Source: Holophagales bacterium UBA5704 (GTDB lineage Bacteria; Acidobacteriota; Thermoanaerobaculia; Multivoradales; UBA5704). Taken from it: 61,266 nucleotides of DNA. This document shows, piece after piece, positions 24,496 to 33,689 of the stretch (positions are counted from its first letter, which is position 1; each line of letters begins with the position of its first letter). Both the position numbers and the translations under genes were made by a program. The stretch lies in contig DIHE01000098.1 of the NCBI GenBank assembly GCA_002420005.1, positions 1,108 through 62,373 on the forward strand, written 5' to 3'. A model generated the notes under the pieces. It saw only the letters and a program-made list of their open reading frames with translations, was not told the DNA's origin and ran no database searches.

Positions 24496-24767
24496 ACCGC
24501 GACCTTTTGCAGCACCCGCGTCATCTTCTTCTCGATGACCGGACGCATCAGGCTCGCCGGGGGACCCAGATCGGCGCGTCCCACCAGCTGTCCCTCCTCC
24601 CGGAGGATCCTGCCCTTCGCGCCCGGACCCCAGAGCTCGATCACGTCCCCTTCCCAACGCCACTTGAGCATTCCTCCGGGAAACTCCTCGTGGAGAGCTG
24701 CGTCCAGCGTCTCCCGCAGGTCGTCCATCCCTTTGATGGTCGGCACTTCAATGGTCAACGTGCTCAT
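24492..24767 (-). CDS. Small protein resembling polyhydroxyalkanoate-system proteins
   Basis: 91 residues. The pattern STLTIEVPTIKGMDDLRETL, then KWRWEGDVIELWGPGAKG and LVGRADLGPPASLMRPVIEKK, resembles the short PHA_gran_rgn family found with polyhydroxyalkanoate and fatty-acid genes: a WxGD core, then a hydrophobic G and a C-terminal helix. It is the first gene of the minus-strand fatty-acid group, its stop overlapping the next frame. There is no signal peptide. The match is by eye only; an uncharacterised cytoplasmic protein is the safe reading. Confidence 0.5.
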   Translation of the reverse strand: MSTLTIEVPTIKGMDDLRETLDAALHEEFPGGMLKWRWEGDVIELWGPGAKGRILREEGQLVGRADLGPPASLMRPVIEKKMTRVLQKVAV

Positions 24768-24931
24768 GCGGCGCAACCCTACCACAGGCCCCGTCCCGGT
24801 CGCACCGCGCATGTAAGGGGTGTAAAGTCGGGACCCTGTCCTGCTTCTCCGGGAGTTTTGCCCCGAGCCCTCCTGTTGCAAGCGATGACGGCCCGTTTGA
24901 CCGGCTTCCTCTGCGAGGCACCGAGGTTTTG

Positions 24932-26680
24932 ATGAGACAAGGATTCCGCCGCCCGCTCGCCGCCCTCCTGGTCCTGCTGACCGGCCTGCCCGTGCTCCCT
25001 CCCGTCGCGGCGCAGACACAACCCCAGCCTCCGCTCCCGGGGATCGCGGATCCCGACCTCTTCGCCAAGAGCGTCCAGGCGGCGGCGGAGGTGACGGAGG
25101 TCTACGGGGTGTACGAAAATCCCACGGAGATGGCGCGGGTGAACCGCATCGGCTACGAGCTGGCCCAGCAGTCGGACTTCCAGCGCTTCCCGTTCACCTT
25201 CGGTCTCGTGGACATGCCGGTGCCGAACGCCTTCGCCCTTCCCGGCGGGCAGATCTTCATCACCCGCGGCATGCTCGACCTCGGCCTCGACGACGACATG
25301 CTCGCCGCGGTGCTCGGCCACGAGATCGGCCACGTCACCCTGGAGCACTACAAGCGGATGCAGCGCAAGTCGACGCTCCTCTCCGTGCTCGGCAACCTGC
25401 TGGTGGTCGGCGTCATGCTCGGCGAGCGCAACCGTACCGAGGACGGCGTCCCCTACGACCCGCGGGTCGGCTCCGGTCCCAGCCGGGTGCAGGGCGCCGC
25501 GGCGGCGAGCGTCATCCTCGGCGAGCTTCTGCTGCGCAGCTACAGCCGCGACCACGAGGACGAGTCGGACGCCGAAGGGCAGCGCCTGGAGGCGTTGGCC
25601 GGCTACGACCCTTCGGGCGCCCAGAAGGTCTGGGAGCTGATGAACCGGCGGGCACCGCAGCTGCGCGAGCTGGGCTACCTGCAGACCCATCCTTTCGCCG
25701 AAGAGCGCACCCGCTCCGCCGCGGCCCGCAAGGGGACCTGGAAGGTGCAGCCGCGCCGCGCGGCCGACGACTACCGGCTGCGCACCCAGGCGACGCTGAC
25801 GACCTGGATGGAGCGCACCCGTCCGGGGGAGAAGGAGACGGCCTATGCCAAGTCCGCCTCCCTCGCCACCTGGCCCCTGGGGAAGGTGGCGGAGAATCTG
25901 CGCCTGGAGAAGATGCACGGCCTGCGCGACGCCGAGCTCGCCCGGCCTCTCCTCTCGCGCGACTGGGGCAAGCTGGTGAAGCGCTACCGCGACGAGGTGA
26001 CGGCGGTGCGCGAGATCGATCCGAGGAGCGATCTGGTCCCGGCGCTGGAGGCGGAGATCCGCGACCTCGAAAAGCAGCGCAAGGACGCCTACCCGCGGGC
26101 CGTCGAGGTCCTCGCCGGAGGCATCTACGAGACCTCCTTCCTGGAGAGCTTCCTCAGCAACTATCCGGAGGCGCCGCAAGCTCCCGAGGCCGGCCTGGCC
26201 CTGGGCGACGCCTACAGCCGCCTGGGGCAGCAGACCGACGCCGTCGCCCGCTACCTGAATGCCTGGGAGACCGCGCCGCAGAGCCCGGAGGGCAAGCGGG
26301 CAGGCACCGGCCTGCGCATCCTCGCGCCGAATCTGAAAGAGCTCGCCGCCCTGGAGCAGCTCGCCACCCAGGACCGCGATGCGGAGATCAAGAAAGTCGC
26401 CGGGGAGCGCCTCGCCACCGTGGCCACCACCTATGACGACGTGGCCAACGGTGCCGAGTACCTGCGCCGCTACCCCGAAGGGGGCCATGCGCCTCAGATC
26501 CTGGAGCGCCTCAACCTGCTCGCCGACAACCTCTACGCCGAGGTCGTCCTCTACCAGGGGATGGGCGACGCGATGAAGGCGATGGCCGCGATCAACAAGA
26601 TCCTCACCCACGCCCCCCTTTCCCCGGCCGCCGCCAAGCTGCGCGACCGGGTGGAGCTGTCGCCGGACACGACCGGGTAG
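24932..26680 (+). CDS. Periplasmic M48 metalloprotease with C-terminal TPR-like repeats (BepA-like)
   Basis: 582 residues. A signal peptide (RRPLAALLVLLTGLPVLPPVAAQ) precedes the M48 domain. The zinc motif is HEIGH (VLGHEIGHVTLEHYKR) and the third ligand Glu is in HEDESDAEGQRL. FALPGGQIFITRGML is the conserved substrate-side strand. After residue ~270 the protein is helical with repeats such as APQAPEAGLALGDAYSRLGQ, like the TPR part of BepA, an outer-membrane quality-control protease and chaperone. The ATG at 24932 is used rather than the TTG three bases before it. Confidence 0.85.
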   Translation: MRQGFRRPLAALLVLLTGLPVLPPVAAQTQPQPPLPGIADPDLFAKSVQAAAEVTEVYGVYENPTEMARVNRIGYELAQQSDFQRFPFTFGLVDMPVPNAFALPGGQIFITRGMLDLGLDDDMLAAVLGHEIGHVTLEHYKRMQRKSTLLSVLGNLLVVGVMLGERNRTEDGVPYDPRVGSGPSRVQGAAAASVILGELLLRSYSRDHEDESDAEGQRLEALAGYDPSGAQKVWELMNRRAPQLRELGYLQTHPFAEERTRSAAARKGTWKVQPRRAADDYRLRTQATLTTWMERTRPGEKETAYAKSASLATWPLGKVAENLRLEKMHGLRDAELARPLLSRDWGKLVKRYRDEVTAVREIDPRSDLVPALEAEIRDLEKQRKDAYPRAVEVLAGGIYETSFLESFLSNYPEAPQAPEAGLALGDAYSRLGQQTDAVARYLNAWETAPQSPEGKRAGTGLRILAPNLKELAALEQLATQDRDAEIKKVAGERLATVATTYDDVANGAEYLRRYPEGGHAPQILERLNLLADNLYAEVVLYQGMGDAMKAMAAINKILTHAPLSPAAAKLRDRVELSPDTTG

Positions 26681-26726
26681 GGCCGGTGTGGCGCCTGGAG
26701 CCCGGGTCTGCCAAAGTAGAGCCGGC

Positions 26727-27434
26727 ATGAACCCCGTCGCCCGCCGCCTCGCCCTCTTCGGCCACCTCCTGCAGCGCCCGCTGCTGCGCCGCCGCCTGCG
26801 GCGGGTGGGGGTGGAGGAGGTGGACGGCGTGCCGCTGGTGGTCCTGCCGGACGTGTTCAATCCGGTGGTCTTTCGCACCGGCACGCTTCTCGCCCGCACC
26901 GTCGCCACCTCCCCGTGGGCTGCACCGCGGGAGGGCTCACGCGCCCTCGACCTGGGGACCGGCTCCGGCGTGGGAGCCGTGTTCGCCGCCCGCCGCGGCC
27001 ACCGGGTGCTCGCCGCCGACGTGAACCCCGCGGCGGTGCGCTGTGCCCGGCTGAATGCGCTGCTGAACCGGCTGGAGGACCGCATCGAAGCCCGGGAGGG
27101 CGACCTCTTCGCCGCGGTGGCGGGGGAGCGATTCGACCTCATCCTGTTCAATCCCCCTTTCTTCCGGGGAGCTCCCCGCGATCCGCTCGATCACGCCTGG
27201 CGCGGCACCGACGTGCTGGAGCGCTTCGCCGCCGGGCTCCCTGCCGCCCTGGCACCCGGCGGCACCCTCCTCCTCCTCCTCTCCACCGACGGCGACGGCC
27301 CGACCCTCCTCACCGCCCTGGAGCGGCAGGGCTTCACGATCGAGACCGCAGCCCGGAGGGAGTACTGGAACGAGGTGTTGACGGTGCACGCGGTGGTCCG
27401 GCGGGAGGCAAAACCGCCGGTGACGGTCCTGTGA
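26727..27434 (+). CDS. Class I SAM-dependent methyltransferase (HemK/TrmN6-like)
   Basis: 235 residues. Motif I is ALDLGTGSGVGAVFAAR and the acidic loop is VLAADVNPAAV. The catalytic NPPF motif (FDLILFNPPFFRG) is characteristic of enzymes that methylate a planar nitrogen, such as release-factor glutamines or adenines. The N-terminal ~60 residues (LRRRLRRVGVEEVDGVPLVV) match the small domain seen in TrmN6/PrmC-type proteins. The exact substrate cannot be assigned. It stands alone between the M48 gene and the solute-binding operon. Confidence 0.75.
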   Translation: MNPVARRLALFGHLLQRPLLRRRLRRVGVEEVDGVPLVVLPDVFNPVVFRTGTLLARTVATSPWAAPREGSRALDLGTGSGVGAVFAARRGHRVLAADVNPAAVRCARLNALLNRLEDRIEAREGDLFAAVAGERFDLILFNPPFFRGAPRDPLDHAWRGTDVLERFAAGLPAALAPGGTLLLLLSTDGDGPTLLTALERQGFTIETAARREYWNEVLTVHAVVRREAKPPVTVL

Positions 27435-27526
27435 CAACTGTCCGGGCCGGCTGTCTCTTCGTCTCCCCCTTCCGTACCTCCTCCTAGAATGCAGGCGGGG
27501 CGACGTCCCGCATGGAGGTTTTGGTG

Positions 27527-29218
27527 ATGGCGCGAAGAACGGCGTGGCTGCTTTTTCTCTCCCTCCTGGGAGCCCTGGGGCTTGCGGGCTGTGGTGGCTC
27601 GAACGAAGAGGCGGGGCCGGACGGTGCTGCGGCTCCCGACCCGGCCCGGACGGTTCGGCTCCTGTTCACCTATGGCTCCGAGAAAGAGGAGTGGATCAAG
27701 GAGGTCACCGCCCGCTTCAACGAAGCCGGCCAGACGACCGCCTCCGGCAAGGCCATCCTCGTGGAGGCGGTCCCGCAGGGCTCGGGAGAGGCGATCGACG
27801 ACATCCTGGCCGGCGTGCGCCAGGCCCACCTGACCAGTCCGGCCTCGGCGGCGTTCATCAAGCTGGGCAACGCCGCTTCGCGGGCGAAGACGGGGAACGA
27901 CCTGGTGGGACCGACGCGCAACCTGGTCCTCTCGCCGGTGGTCATCGCGATGTGGCGCCCGATGGCGGAGGCGATCGGCTGGGGCAAGAAGCCGATCGGC
28001 TGGGGCGAGATCCTCGAGCTGGCCCGCGACTCCCGCGGCTGGGCGGCCCATGGGCATCCGGAGTGGGGCGCGTTCAAGCTCGGGCACACCCACCCGGACT
28101 ACAGCAACAGCGGCCTCATCTCGCTGCTCGCGGAGGTCTACGCGGCCTCCGGCAAGATGGCGGCATTGACCCTGGACGACGTGCGCGATCCGAAGACCGC
28201 CGCGTACGTGGCCGGCATCGAGAGCTCCATCGTCCACTACGGCAGCTCGACCGGCTTCTTCGGCAAGCGGCTGTTCACCGACGGCCCGGGGTATCTCTCG
28301 GCCGCCGTGCTCTACGAGAACATGGTCATCGAGTCCTACGGCCCGCAGTACAGGCTCCCCTTTCCGGTGGTGGCGGTCTATCCCCGCGAAGGCACGTTCT
28401 GGAGCGATCATCCGGTCGGCATCGTCGAGCGGGAGTGGGTGACCCCCGAGCACCGGGAGGCGGCGGAGGCGTACATCTCCTACCTGCTCGCCCGGCCGCA
28501 GCAGGAGGCGGCGCTGCGCTTCGGCTTCCGCCCCTCGGACGTGGCGATCGCCCTGGTCTCGCCGTTCGACGCAGCCCACGGCGTCGACCCCAGGGAGCCG
28601 CAGACGACCCTGGAGGTGCCGCCGGTCGAGGTGATCGAAGCGGTGCGGACCCTTTGGCGCGCCCACAAGAAGCGCTCCGACATCACCCTCGTCCTCGACA
28701 TCTCCGGCAGCATGCGGGAGGACGACAAGATGGAGAACGCCAAGGCCGGCGCCGAGCAGCTCCTGCAGCTCCTCGATCCGCAGGACACGTTCTCCTTCCT
28801 CCCCTTCAATGCCGAGCCCGCCTGGGCGGGCCAGGACCTCCGGCTCGCCGACGCCCGCGACGCGACGGTGGAGAAGGTCCGCGGCCTCTTCGCCGATGGT
28901 GGTACGGCGCTCTATGATGCCATCGCCATGGCACACACCTGGGCCGCTCCGCGCAGCGGCAAGGGCCGCATCTCGGCGATCGTCGTGCTGAGCGACGGCA
29001 AGGACACCGACAGCACATCCATCCAGCTCCCCGAGCTTCTCCAGAGACTGCGCGGCAGCGGTGAAGCCCAGGGGGTCCGCGTGTTCACCATCGCCTATGG
29101 CGAAGGCGCCGAGACGGACGTCCTGGAGCAGCTCGCCGAGGCGACGCGCGGCCGTTCCTACGTGGGAACGCCCGAGAACATCCGCACCGTCTTCCGCGAG
29201 ATCTCCACGTTCTTCTGA
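27527..29218 (+). CDS. Lipoprotein: solute-binding domain fused to a von Willebrand factor A domain
   Basis: 563 residues. GGAGG ten bases upstream supports the ATG at 27527 over that at 27512. Signal peptide with lipobox LAGC. Residues ~40-360 are a type-II extracellular solute-binding fold (LFTYGSEKEEWIKEVTARFN, ..., KLGHTHPDYSNSGLISLL). Residues ~380-560 are a VWA domain with a full metal site: DISGSM, GGTALYDA and LSDGKD. The following gene is a second solute-binding protein with the same KxGHTHPxxSNSGL segment. No permease or ATPase is encoded beside them, so classical uptake is doubtful; a surface sensor or adhesion role is possible. TAGAAT at 27485-27490 may be a -10. Confidence 0.8.
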   Translation: MARRTAWLLFLSLLGALGLAGCGGSNEEAGPDGAAAPDPARTVRLLFTYGSEKEEWIKEVTARFNEAGQTTASGKAILVEAVPQGSGEAIDDILAGVRQAHLTSPASAAFIKLGNAASRAKTGNDLVGPTRNLVLSPVVIAMWRPMAEAIGWGKKPIGWGEILELARDSRGWAAHGHPEWGAFKLGHTHPDYSNSGLISLLAEVYAASGKMAALTLDDVRDPKTAAYVAGIESSIVHYGSSTGFFGKRLFTDGPGYLSAAVLYENMVIESYGPQYRLPFPVVAVYPREGTFWSDHPVGIVEREWVTPEHREAAEAYISYLLARPQQEAALRFGFRPSDVAIALVSPFDAAHGVDPREPQTTLEVPPVEVIEAVRTLWRAHKKRSDITLVLDISGSMREDDKMENAKAGAEQLLQLLDPQDTFSFLPFNAEPAWAGQDLRLADARDATVEKVRGLFADGGTALYDAIAMAHTWAAPRSGKGRISAIVVLSDGKDTDSTSIQLPELLQRLRGSGEAQGVRVFTIAYGEGAETDVLEQLAEATRGRSYVGTPENIRTVFREISTFF

Positions 29219-29232
29219 GGCATGAGGACTCC

Positions 29233-30459
29233 ATGAACGAGACCCAGGGCTCCAAGCTCACGTTCGCCGGCAAGCTGGTCGTCTTCCTGTTCATCGCCGG
29301 CTGCCTGTATGGCGCGTACCACCTGTTTCTGCGCAAGCCCGTCGGCGGCGCCGGTCCCTCCGCCGACCCGGCGGGCGAGAAGGCCGAAAGCGGGAAGAAG
29401 GGAGGACTGTTCGGCGGAGGGGCACCCGAGGCGGAGATCGGCATCGCCTACGGCACCGAGAAGGAACGGTGGCTCCAGTGGGCCGCCGAGGAGTTCGCCA
29501 AGACGGACGACGGCCAGAAGATCCGGGTGAACCTGATCCCCCTGGGCTCCCTCGAAGGCGCGCAGGCTGTCCTGCGGGGCGATGAGCGGATCCACGTGTG
29601 GAGCCCCGCGAGCGCGCTCTACAAGGACGTGTTCGTCCAGGAATGGCAGGTCAAGAACAACCAGAGCCCCATCGTGCACGAGGAGAACCTGGCCCTCTCG
29701 CCGATGGTTTTCGTGATGTGGGCCGAACGTCACGCGGCCTTCGCGGCGAAATACGGCGAGGTCTCGTTCAAGACGCTCGGCGAGGCGCTCGCCGAGCCGT
29801 CCGGCTGGCAGGGGATCGCCGCAAAATCCGAGTGGGGCCTGTTCAAGGTGGGGCATACCCATCCCAACCAGTCGAACAGCGGCTTGATGACCCTGGTGCT
29901 GATGGCCTATGACTACCACGCCAAGACGCGCGGCCTGGAGCTCAAGGAGATCCTCGATCCGGGCTTCCTCGGCTGGATGAACGGCTTCGAGAACGCGATC
30001 AGCGGCTTGAGCAACAGCACCGGCAACCTGATGCGCGACATGGTGCTCAAAGGCCCGTCCGCCTTCGACGCGGTGGTGGTCTACGAAAACGTGGCGATCG
30101 ACTATCTGAAGAACGCCGAAGGCCGCTGGGGCGAGCTGAGAATCGTCTATCCGGCGCGCAACATGTGGAACGAAAACCCCTATTACGTGCTCGACGTCCC
30201 CTGGAGCAGCCCGGACCAGCGCAAGGCGGCGGAAACGTTCCTCGCCTTTCTGCTCAGCGAGCCGATCCAGAAACAGTCGTTGACGCACGGCTTCCGCCCG
30301 GGCAATCCGGCGGTGCCGGTGCGCGTCCCCGACAGCCCGTTCACCCAATATCAGCGCTTCGGGCTGCAGGTCGACCTGGGGACCGTCTGCGAGACGCCGC
30401 GGGCCGAGGTGATCAACAACCTGCTCGCCGGCTGGGAACGGACGCACGGAGGATCCTGA
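29233..30459 (+). CDS. Membrane-anchored extracellular solute-binding protein
   Basis: 408 residues. One N-terminal TM anchor (KLVVFLFIAGCLYGAYHLFL) is followed by a Gly/Ala/Lys-rich linker and a type-II solute-binding domain from about residue 70 (EIGIAYGTEKERWLQWAAEEFAK). KVGHTHPNQSNSGLMTLVLM aligns with the same segment in the preceding gene, showing that the two are paralogues; this one lacks the VWA domain. It starts 14 bases after that gene. Ligand identity is unknown; tungstate/molybdate- or iron-type binding proteins share this fold. Confidence 0.78.
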   Translation: MNETQGSKLTFAGKLVVFLFIAGCLYGAYHLFLRKPVGGAGPSADPAGEKAESGKKGGLFGGGAPEAEIGIAYGTEKERWLQWAAEEFAKTDDGQKIRVNLIPLGSLEGAQAVLRGDERIHVWSPASALYKDVFVQEWQVKNNQSPIVHEENLALSPMVFVMWAERHAAFAAKYGEVSFKTLGEALAEPSGWQGIAAKSEWGLFKVGHTHPNQSNSGLMTLVLMAYDYHAKTRGLELKEILDPGFLGWMNGFENAISGLSNSTGNLMRDMVLKGPSAFDAVVVYENVAIDYLKNAEGRWGELRIVYPARNMWNENPYYVLDVPWSSPDQRKAAETFLAFLLSEPIQKQSLTHGFRPGNPAVPVRVPDSPFTQYQRFGLQVDLGTVCETPRAEVINNLLAGWERTHGGS

Positions 30460-30477
30460 CCGGATCGCATCCTTTCT

Positions 30478-31299
30478 ATGCTCAAGTACATCAAGGCAGC
30501 GTTCTGGGCGGGTCCCCGGGTGCCGGGCCTGGGCCGCCTGCCGCTCAATGCGTTGGGCGTTTTCGGTTTCGCCATTCTCGGCCTGGGCCACGAAGCCTTC
30601 TGGCTCCTCGGTGCCGGCCTGGAGGCGGGATATCTCATGATGGTCGCGACCCACCCGCGGTTCCAGCGGTGGATCGACGCCGAGGAGCACTTCCACGAAG
30701 CGGGCTCGGCCGAGAAGGGACGGCGCGAGCTCGCCGCCAGCCTTCCCCCGGAGGCACGGCGGCGCTTCGACGCGATCGAGGCGAAGATCGCCCGCATCCT
30801 GCAGACCGGGCGCGACGCCCACCTGGGTGCGTTCGAGATCGAAAGCCGGCGCGACGCCCTGGAGCGTCTGTCCTGGATCGCGCTCAAGCTCCTCGTCGCC
30901 CGGCGCCAGCTGGAGGCGTCCCGCCTGCACGCCGCCGAAGCGGACCTGAAGCGCCGCATCGCCGACCTGGAGAGCGAGCTGTCCGCGGCGAGCGAGAAGC
31001 CCTCGGCGCTGCGCCAATCCCAGACCGCCACCCTGGAGATCCTGCGCCAGCGCCTGCACAACCTTGACCGCTCCGAGCAGACCCTGAAGCAGATCGACAG
31101 CGATCTGACGCGCATCGAAGCCCAGATCGACCTCGCCTTCGAGAGCGCCACCCTCCAGGGGGGAGGGGAAGCCCTCGCCGCCAACCTGGAGCTGGCCAGC
31201 GAGGTGCTCGACGACGGCCTCTACTTCGGAGACCTGGAAAAAGCGGTGGTCTCGGTGGACCAGGCGTATGCCGCGCCACCACGCGAACGCGAGCGGTAG
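30478..31299 (+). CDS. Membrane protein with long coiled coil, third gene of the solute-binding trio
   Basis: 273 residues. Two close hydrophobic segments near the N-terminus (LPLNALGVFGFAILGLGHEAFWLL and AGLEAGYLMMVAT) are followed by about 200 residues of charged heptad-like helix (for example RRIADLESELSAASEKPSAL and LHNLDRSEQTLKQIDSDLTR). No enzymatic motif is seen. It starts 18 bases after the solute-binding gene and is the last of three genes, so it probably works with the two binding proteins, perhaps as a cytoplasmic-facing adaptor. I do not recognise a named family. Confidence 0.65.
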   Translation: MLKYIKAAFWAGPRVPGLGRLPLNALGVFGFAILGLGHEAFWLLGAGLEAGYLMMVATHPRFQRWIDAEEHFHEAGSAEKGRRELAASLPPEARRRFDAIEAKIARILQTGRDAHLGAFEIESRRDALERLSWIALKLLVARRQLEASRLHAAEADLKRRIADLESELSAASEKPSALRQSQTATLEILRQRLHNLDRSEQTLKQIDSDLTRIEAQIDLAFESATLQGGGEALAANLELASEVLDDGLYFGDLEKAVVSVDQAYAAPPRERER

Positions 31300-31499
31300 C
31301 CGGCCGCGGACGCCGGCAACCTGTGACCTCCCTGCGACGCCGCCGCCACGCTCGTCGCCAACGAAGGCGAGCCTCTCGATGACTGCGCCCCCGGCGTCGC
31401 CGTGGGGGAGCATCGTGGCCGCCGGTACGCCTCTGCCCCCCGGCACCCCTCTCCCGCAGTCCGCGGCCTCCGGCGGGGCCGGTGCGCCCGCGGTCTGGG

Positions 31500-31985
31500 C
31501 CACCCCGCCCTCGGTACGAGCCCCCCGGCTCCCGGTTCGAGCCTCCCGGCTCTCGATCCGAGCCTCCCGGCTCTCGATCCGAGCCCCCCGGCTCCCGGTT
31601 CGAGCCTCCCGGCTCTCGGTCCGAGCCTCTCCGCCCTGGGTCCGGGCCAGCCGGCTCTCGGGAGGGGTCTCCCGGCTCTCGGTCATGGCCGCCCCGCTCT
31701 CGGTCATGGCCGCCCCGCTCTCGATCGGAGTCTCTCCGCCCGAGATCCGGGACCCTCCGCCCGACGTCTGAGCAGCTCCGCCCGAGAGCCGGGCTCCCTC
31801 CGCCCGCCGTCTGAGTCCCTCAGCCCGCCGTCTGAGTCCCTCAGCCCGATGTCTGAGTCCCTCCGCCCGAGAGCCGGCCTACCTCCGCCCGCCGTCCGGG
31901 GCTCTCCGCCCGCGATCCGGGCCCCTCCGCTCGACGTCTGGGCCTCTCCGCCCTCGGGCGGGGCCAACCACGCTGACGCCTCGGT
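31500..31985. repeat. Degenerate 21-bp tandem repeat (minisatellite) region
   Basis: The gap 31300-32048 contains no convincing gene. From about 31.50 to 31.98 kb it is built of ~20 diverged copies of a 21-bp unit with the core GGCTCTCGATCCGAGCC, drifting to CTCCGCCCGAGATCC-type units on the right. Because 21 is a multiple of three, several frames on both strands stay open and would encode monotonous heptapeptides, rich in Pro-Gly-Ser-Arg on plus and Arg-Glu-Ala-Arg on minus. These look like by-products. Each unit can form a short GGCTC/GAGCC hairpin. Bases 31300-31500 are GC-rich and otherwise featureless. Confidence 0.75.
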
Positions 31986-31989
31986 CCAG

Positions 31990-32019
31990 GTGACAGTCGG
32001 CGCCCAAACCGGCTAGGAT
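31990..32019 (+). promoter_or_regulatory. Candidate promoter for the transporter genes
   Basis: GTGACA (31990-31995; five of six to TTGACA) and TAGGAT (32014-32019; four of six) are 18 bases apart. They end 29 bases before the GTG start of the transporter gene at 32049. Confidence 0.45.
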
Positions 32020-32048
32020 AGGCCTCCCTTACCAAGGAGGCGACACCA

Positions 32049-33689
32049 GTGGCGAGAGGTGAAAGCTGGGGAACGCGGGTCGGTCTGGTTCTGGCCATGG
32101 CCGGCAACGCCGTAGGCCTGGGAAACTTCCTGCGCTTTCCCGCACAGGCGGCGCAGAACGGCGGGGGAGCGTTTCTCATCCCCTATCTCATCTCCTTCGT
32201 GCTCATGGGCATCCCGCTCCTGTGGGTGGAATGGGCCATCGGCCGCCACGGAGGGCAGTTCGGCCACCACTCCGCGCCCGGCATGTTCGACCGCCTCGGC
32301 AAGCGCAAGTGGCTCAAGTATCTGGGGGTCTTCGGCCTGTTCACCAACCTGACCGTCGCCGCCTACTACTGCTACCTGGAGTCGTGGACCCTGGCCTACG
32401 TCTGGCACTCTCTGGTCGGCACCTTCCAGAGCACCAGCGCCGCCGAATTCCTGCCCCGCTATCTGGGGCAGCACGAAGGCTCCTTCTTCGCGCTGCCGGG
32501 AGAAGCGTTCTTCTGGTTCCTTCTGACCCTGGCGCTCAACACCTGGATCCTGTCGCGCGGCCTCGCCAAGGGGATCGAGCTGGCGGCCAAGATCGGCATG
32601 CCGCTTCTCCTGATCTTCGCCGCCATCCTGGCCATCCGGGGCCTCGCCCTGGAGCCCGGAGTCGATCCGGGGGTCACCCAGAGCCCGTTCGAAGGCCTCA
32701 ACTTCGTGTGGAATCCGAACCTCTCGGGCCTGACCAATCCGAACACATGGCTGGCCGCCGCCGGGCAGATCTTTTTCACCCTTTCGGTCGGCATGGGCTC
32801 GATCCACTGCTACGCTTCCTACGTGCGCAAGCGGCAGGACATCGCCTTGAACGCCGCCTCGGCCGGCTGGATGAACGAGTTCGTCGAGGTGGTCCTCGGC
32901 GGCACCTTGCTGATCCCCATCGCCACCGCCTACCTCGGCCTTGCGGCGGTACAGCAGTCGACGGCGGGCGGCAGCGGCTTCGGGCTCGGCTTCCTCACCC
33001 TGCCGACGCTGTTCAACAACTGGGGCTGGTTTGCGCCGATCGCCGGGGCCATGTGGTTCGGCCTGCTGTTCTTCGCCGGCATCACCTCGTCGCTCGCCAT
33101 GGGGCAGCCGGTCATGGCCTTCTTCGAGGACGAGTACCGCGTCTCGCGCGTCCGCTCGGCGGTCCTCTTCGGCCTGGGCACGTTGCTCCTCGGTTTCTGG
33201 TGCGTCTGGCTCTACCCCGGCGGCTCCTTCGACGAGTTCGACTTCTGGACCGGAACCTTCTCGCTGGTCGTCTTCGCGCTCGGCGAGGCCTTCATCTTTG
33301 CGTACATCTTCGGGATGGAGAAAGGCTGGGAGGAGATCACCCGCGGCTCCGACATGAAGGTGCCCCGGATCTTCCGCTTCATCATCCAGTACGTGACGCC
33401 GGTCTTCATCCTCGTCGTCTTCGTCGGCGCCATGTTCAATCCGGCCGGCGGCGACTGGGCCGGGGCGTTCTCTTCGCTCCTCTCCGGCGGGGGATGGTCC
33501 TTCGACCCGGGGAGCGTGATCGGCCGCGTCCTCCACACGGGAGTCGACTACGCCTGGTTTGACGACACCGGCAAGGCCACGAAGGTGATGGTGCAGGACC
33601 TCACCCGGATTCTTCTCATGCTCGTCTTCTCGCTCTGCACCTGGCTGGTGTGGAACGCCTGGCGCAACAAGGAAAGGAGAGCCGCATGA
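32049..33689 (+). CDS. Sodium:amino-acid symporter of the NSS/SNF family (MetP/LeuT-like)
   Basis: 546 residues, about 12 TM helices. The start is GTG with AAGGAGG eight bases upstream. TM1 carries the unwound substrate/sodium site AGNAVGLGNFLRFP, the hallmark of the family, followed by NGGGAFLIPYL. It imports a neutral amino acid using the sodium gradient. A 39-residue partner gene overlaps the stop (ATGA), as in the methionine/alanine transporter MetPS. A second amino-acid permease follows. Confidence 0.92.
   Translation: MARGESWGTRVGLVLAMAGNAVGLGNFLRFPAQAAQNGGGAFLIPYLISFVLMGIPLLWVEWAIGRHGGQFGHHSAPGMFDRLGKRKWLKYLGVFGLFTNLTVAAYYCYLESWTLAYVWHSLVGTFQSTSAAEFLPRYLGQHEGSFFALPGEAFFWFLLTLALNTWILSRGLAKGIELAAKIGMPLLLIFAAILAIRGLALEPGVDPGVTQSPFEGLNFVWNPNLSGLTNPNTWLAAAGQIFFTLSVGMGSIHCYASYVRKRQDIALNAASAGWMNEFVEVVLGGTLLIPIATAYLGLAAVQQSTAGGSGFGLGFLTLPTLFNNWGWFAPIAGAMWFGLLFFAGITSSLAMGQPVMAFFEDEYRVSRVRSAVLFGLGTLLLGFWCVWLYPGGSFDEFDFWTGTFSLVVFALGEAFIFAYIFGMEKGWEEITRGSDMKVPRIFRFIIQYVTPVFILVVFVGAMFNPAGGDWAGAFSSLLSGGGWSFDPGSVIGRVLHTGVDYAWFDDTGKATKVMVQDLTRILLMLVFSLCTWLVWNAWRNKERRAA

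Noticed and set aside
29158..31707. Minus-strand frame beginning with Arg-Glu-Ala-Arg heptapeptide repeats
   Set aside because: It runs antisense to two solid genes and its repeat part is only a translation of the 21-bp minisatellite, which is open in several frames.
31500..31985. CRISPR array
   Set aside because: Units are contiguous with no spacers, differ in sequence, and there are no cas genes.
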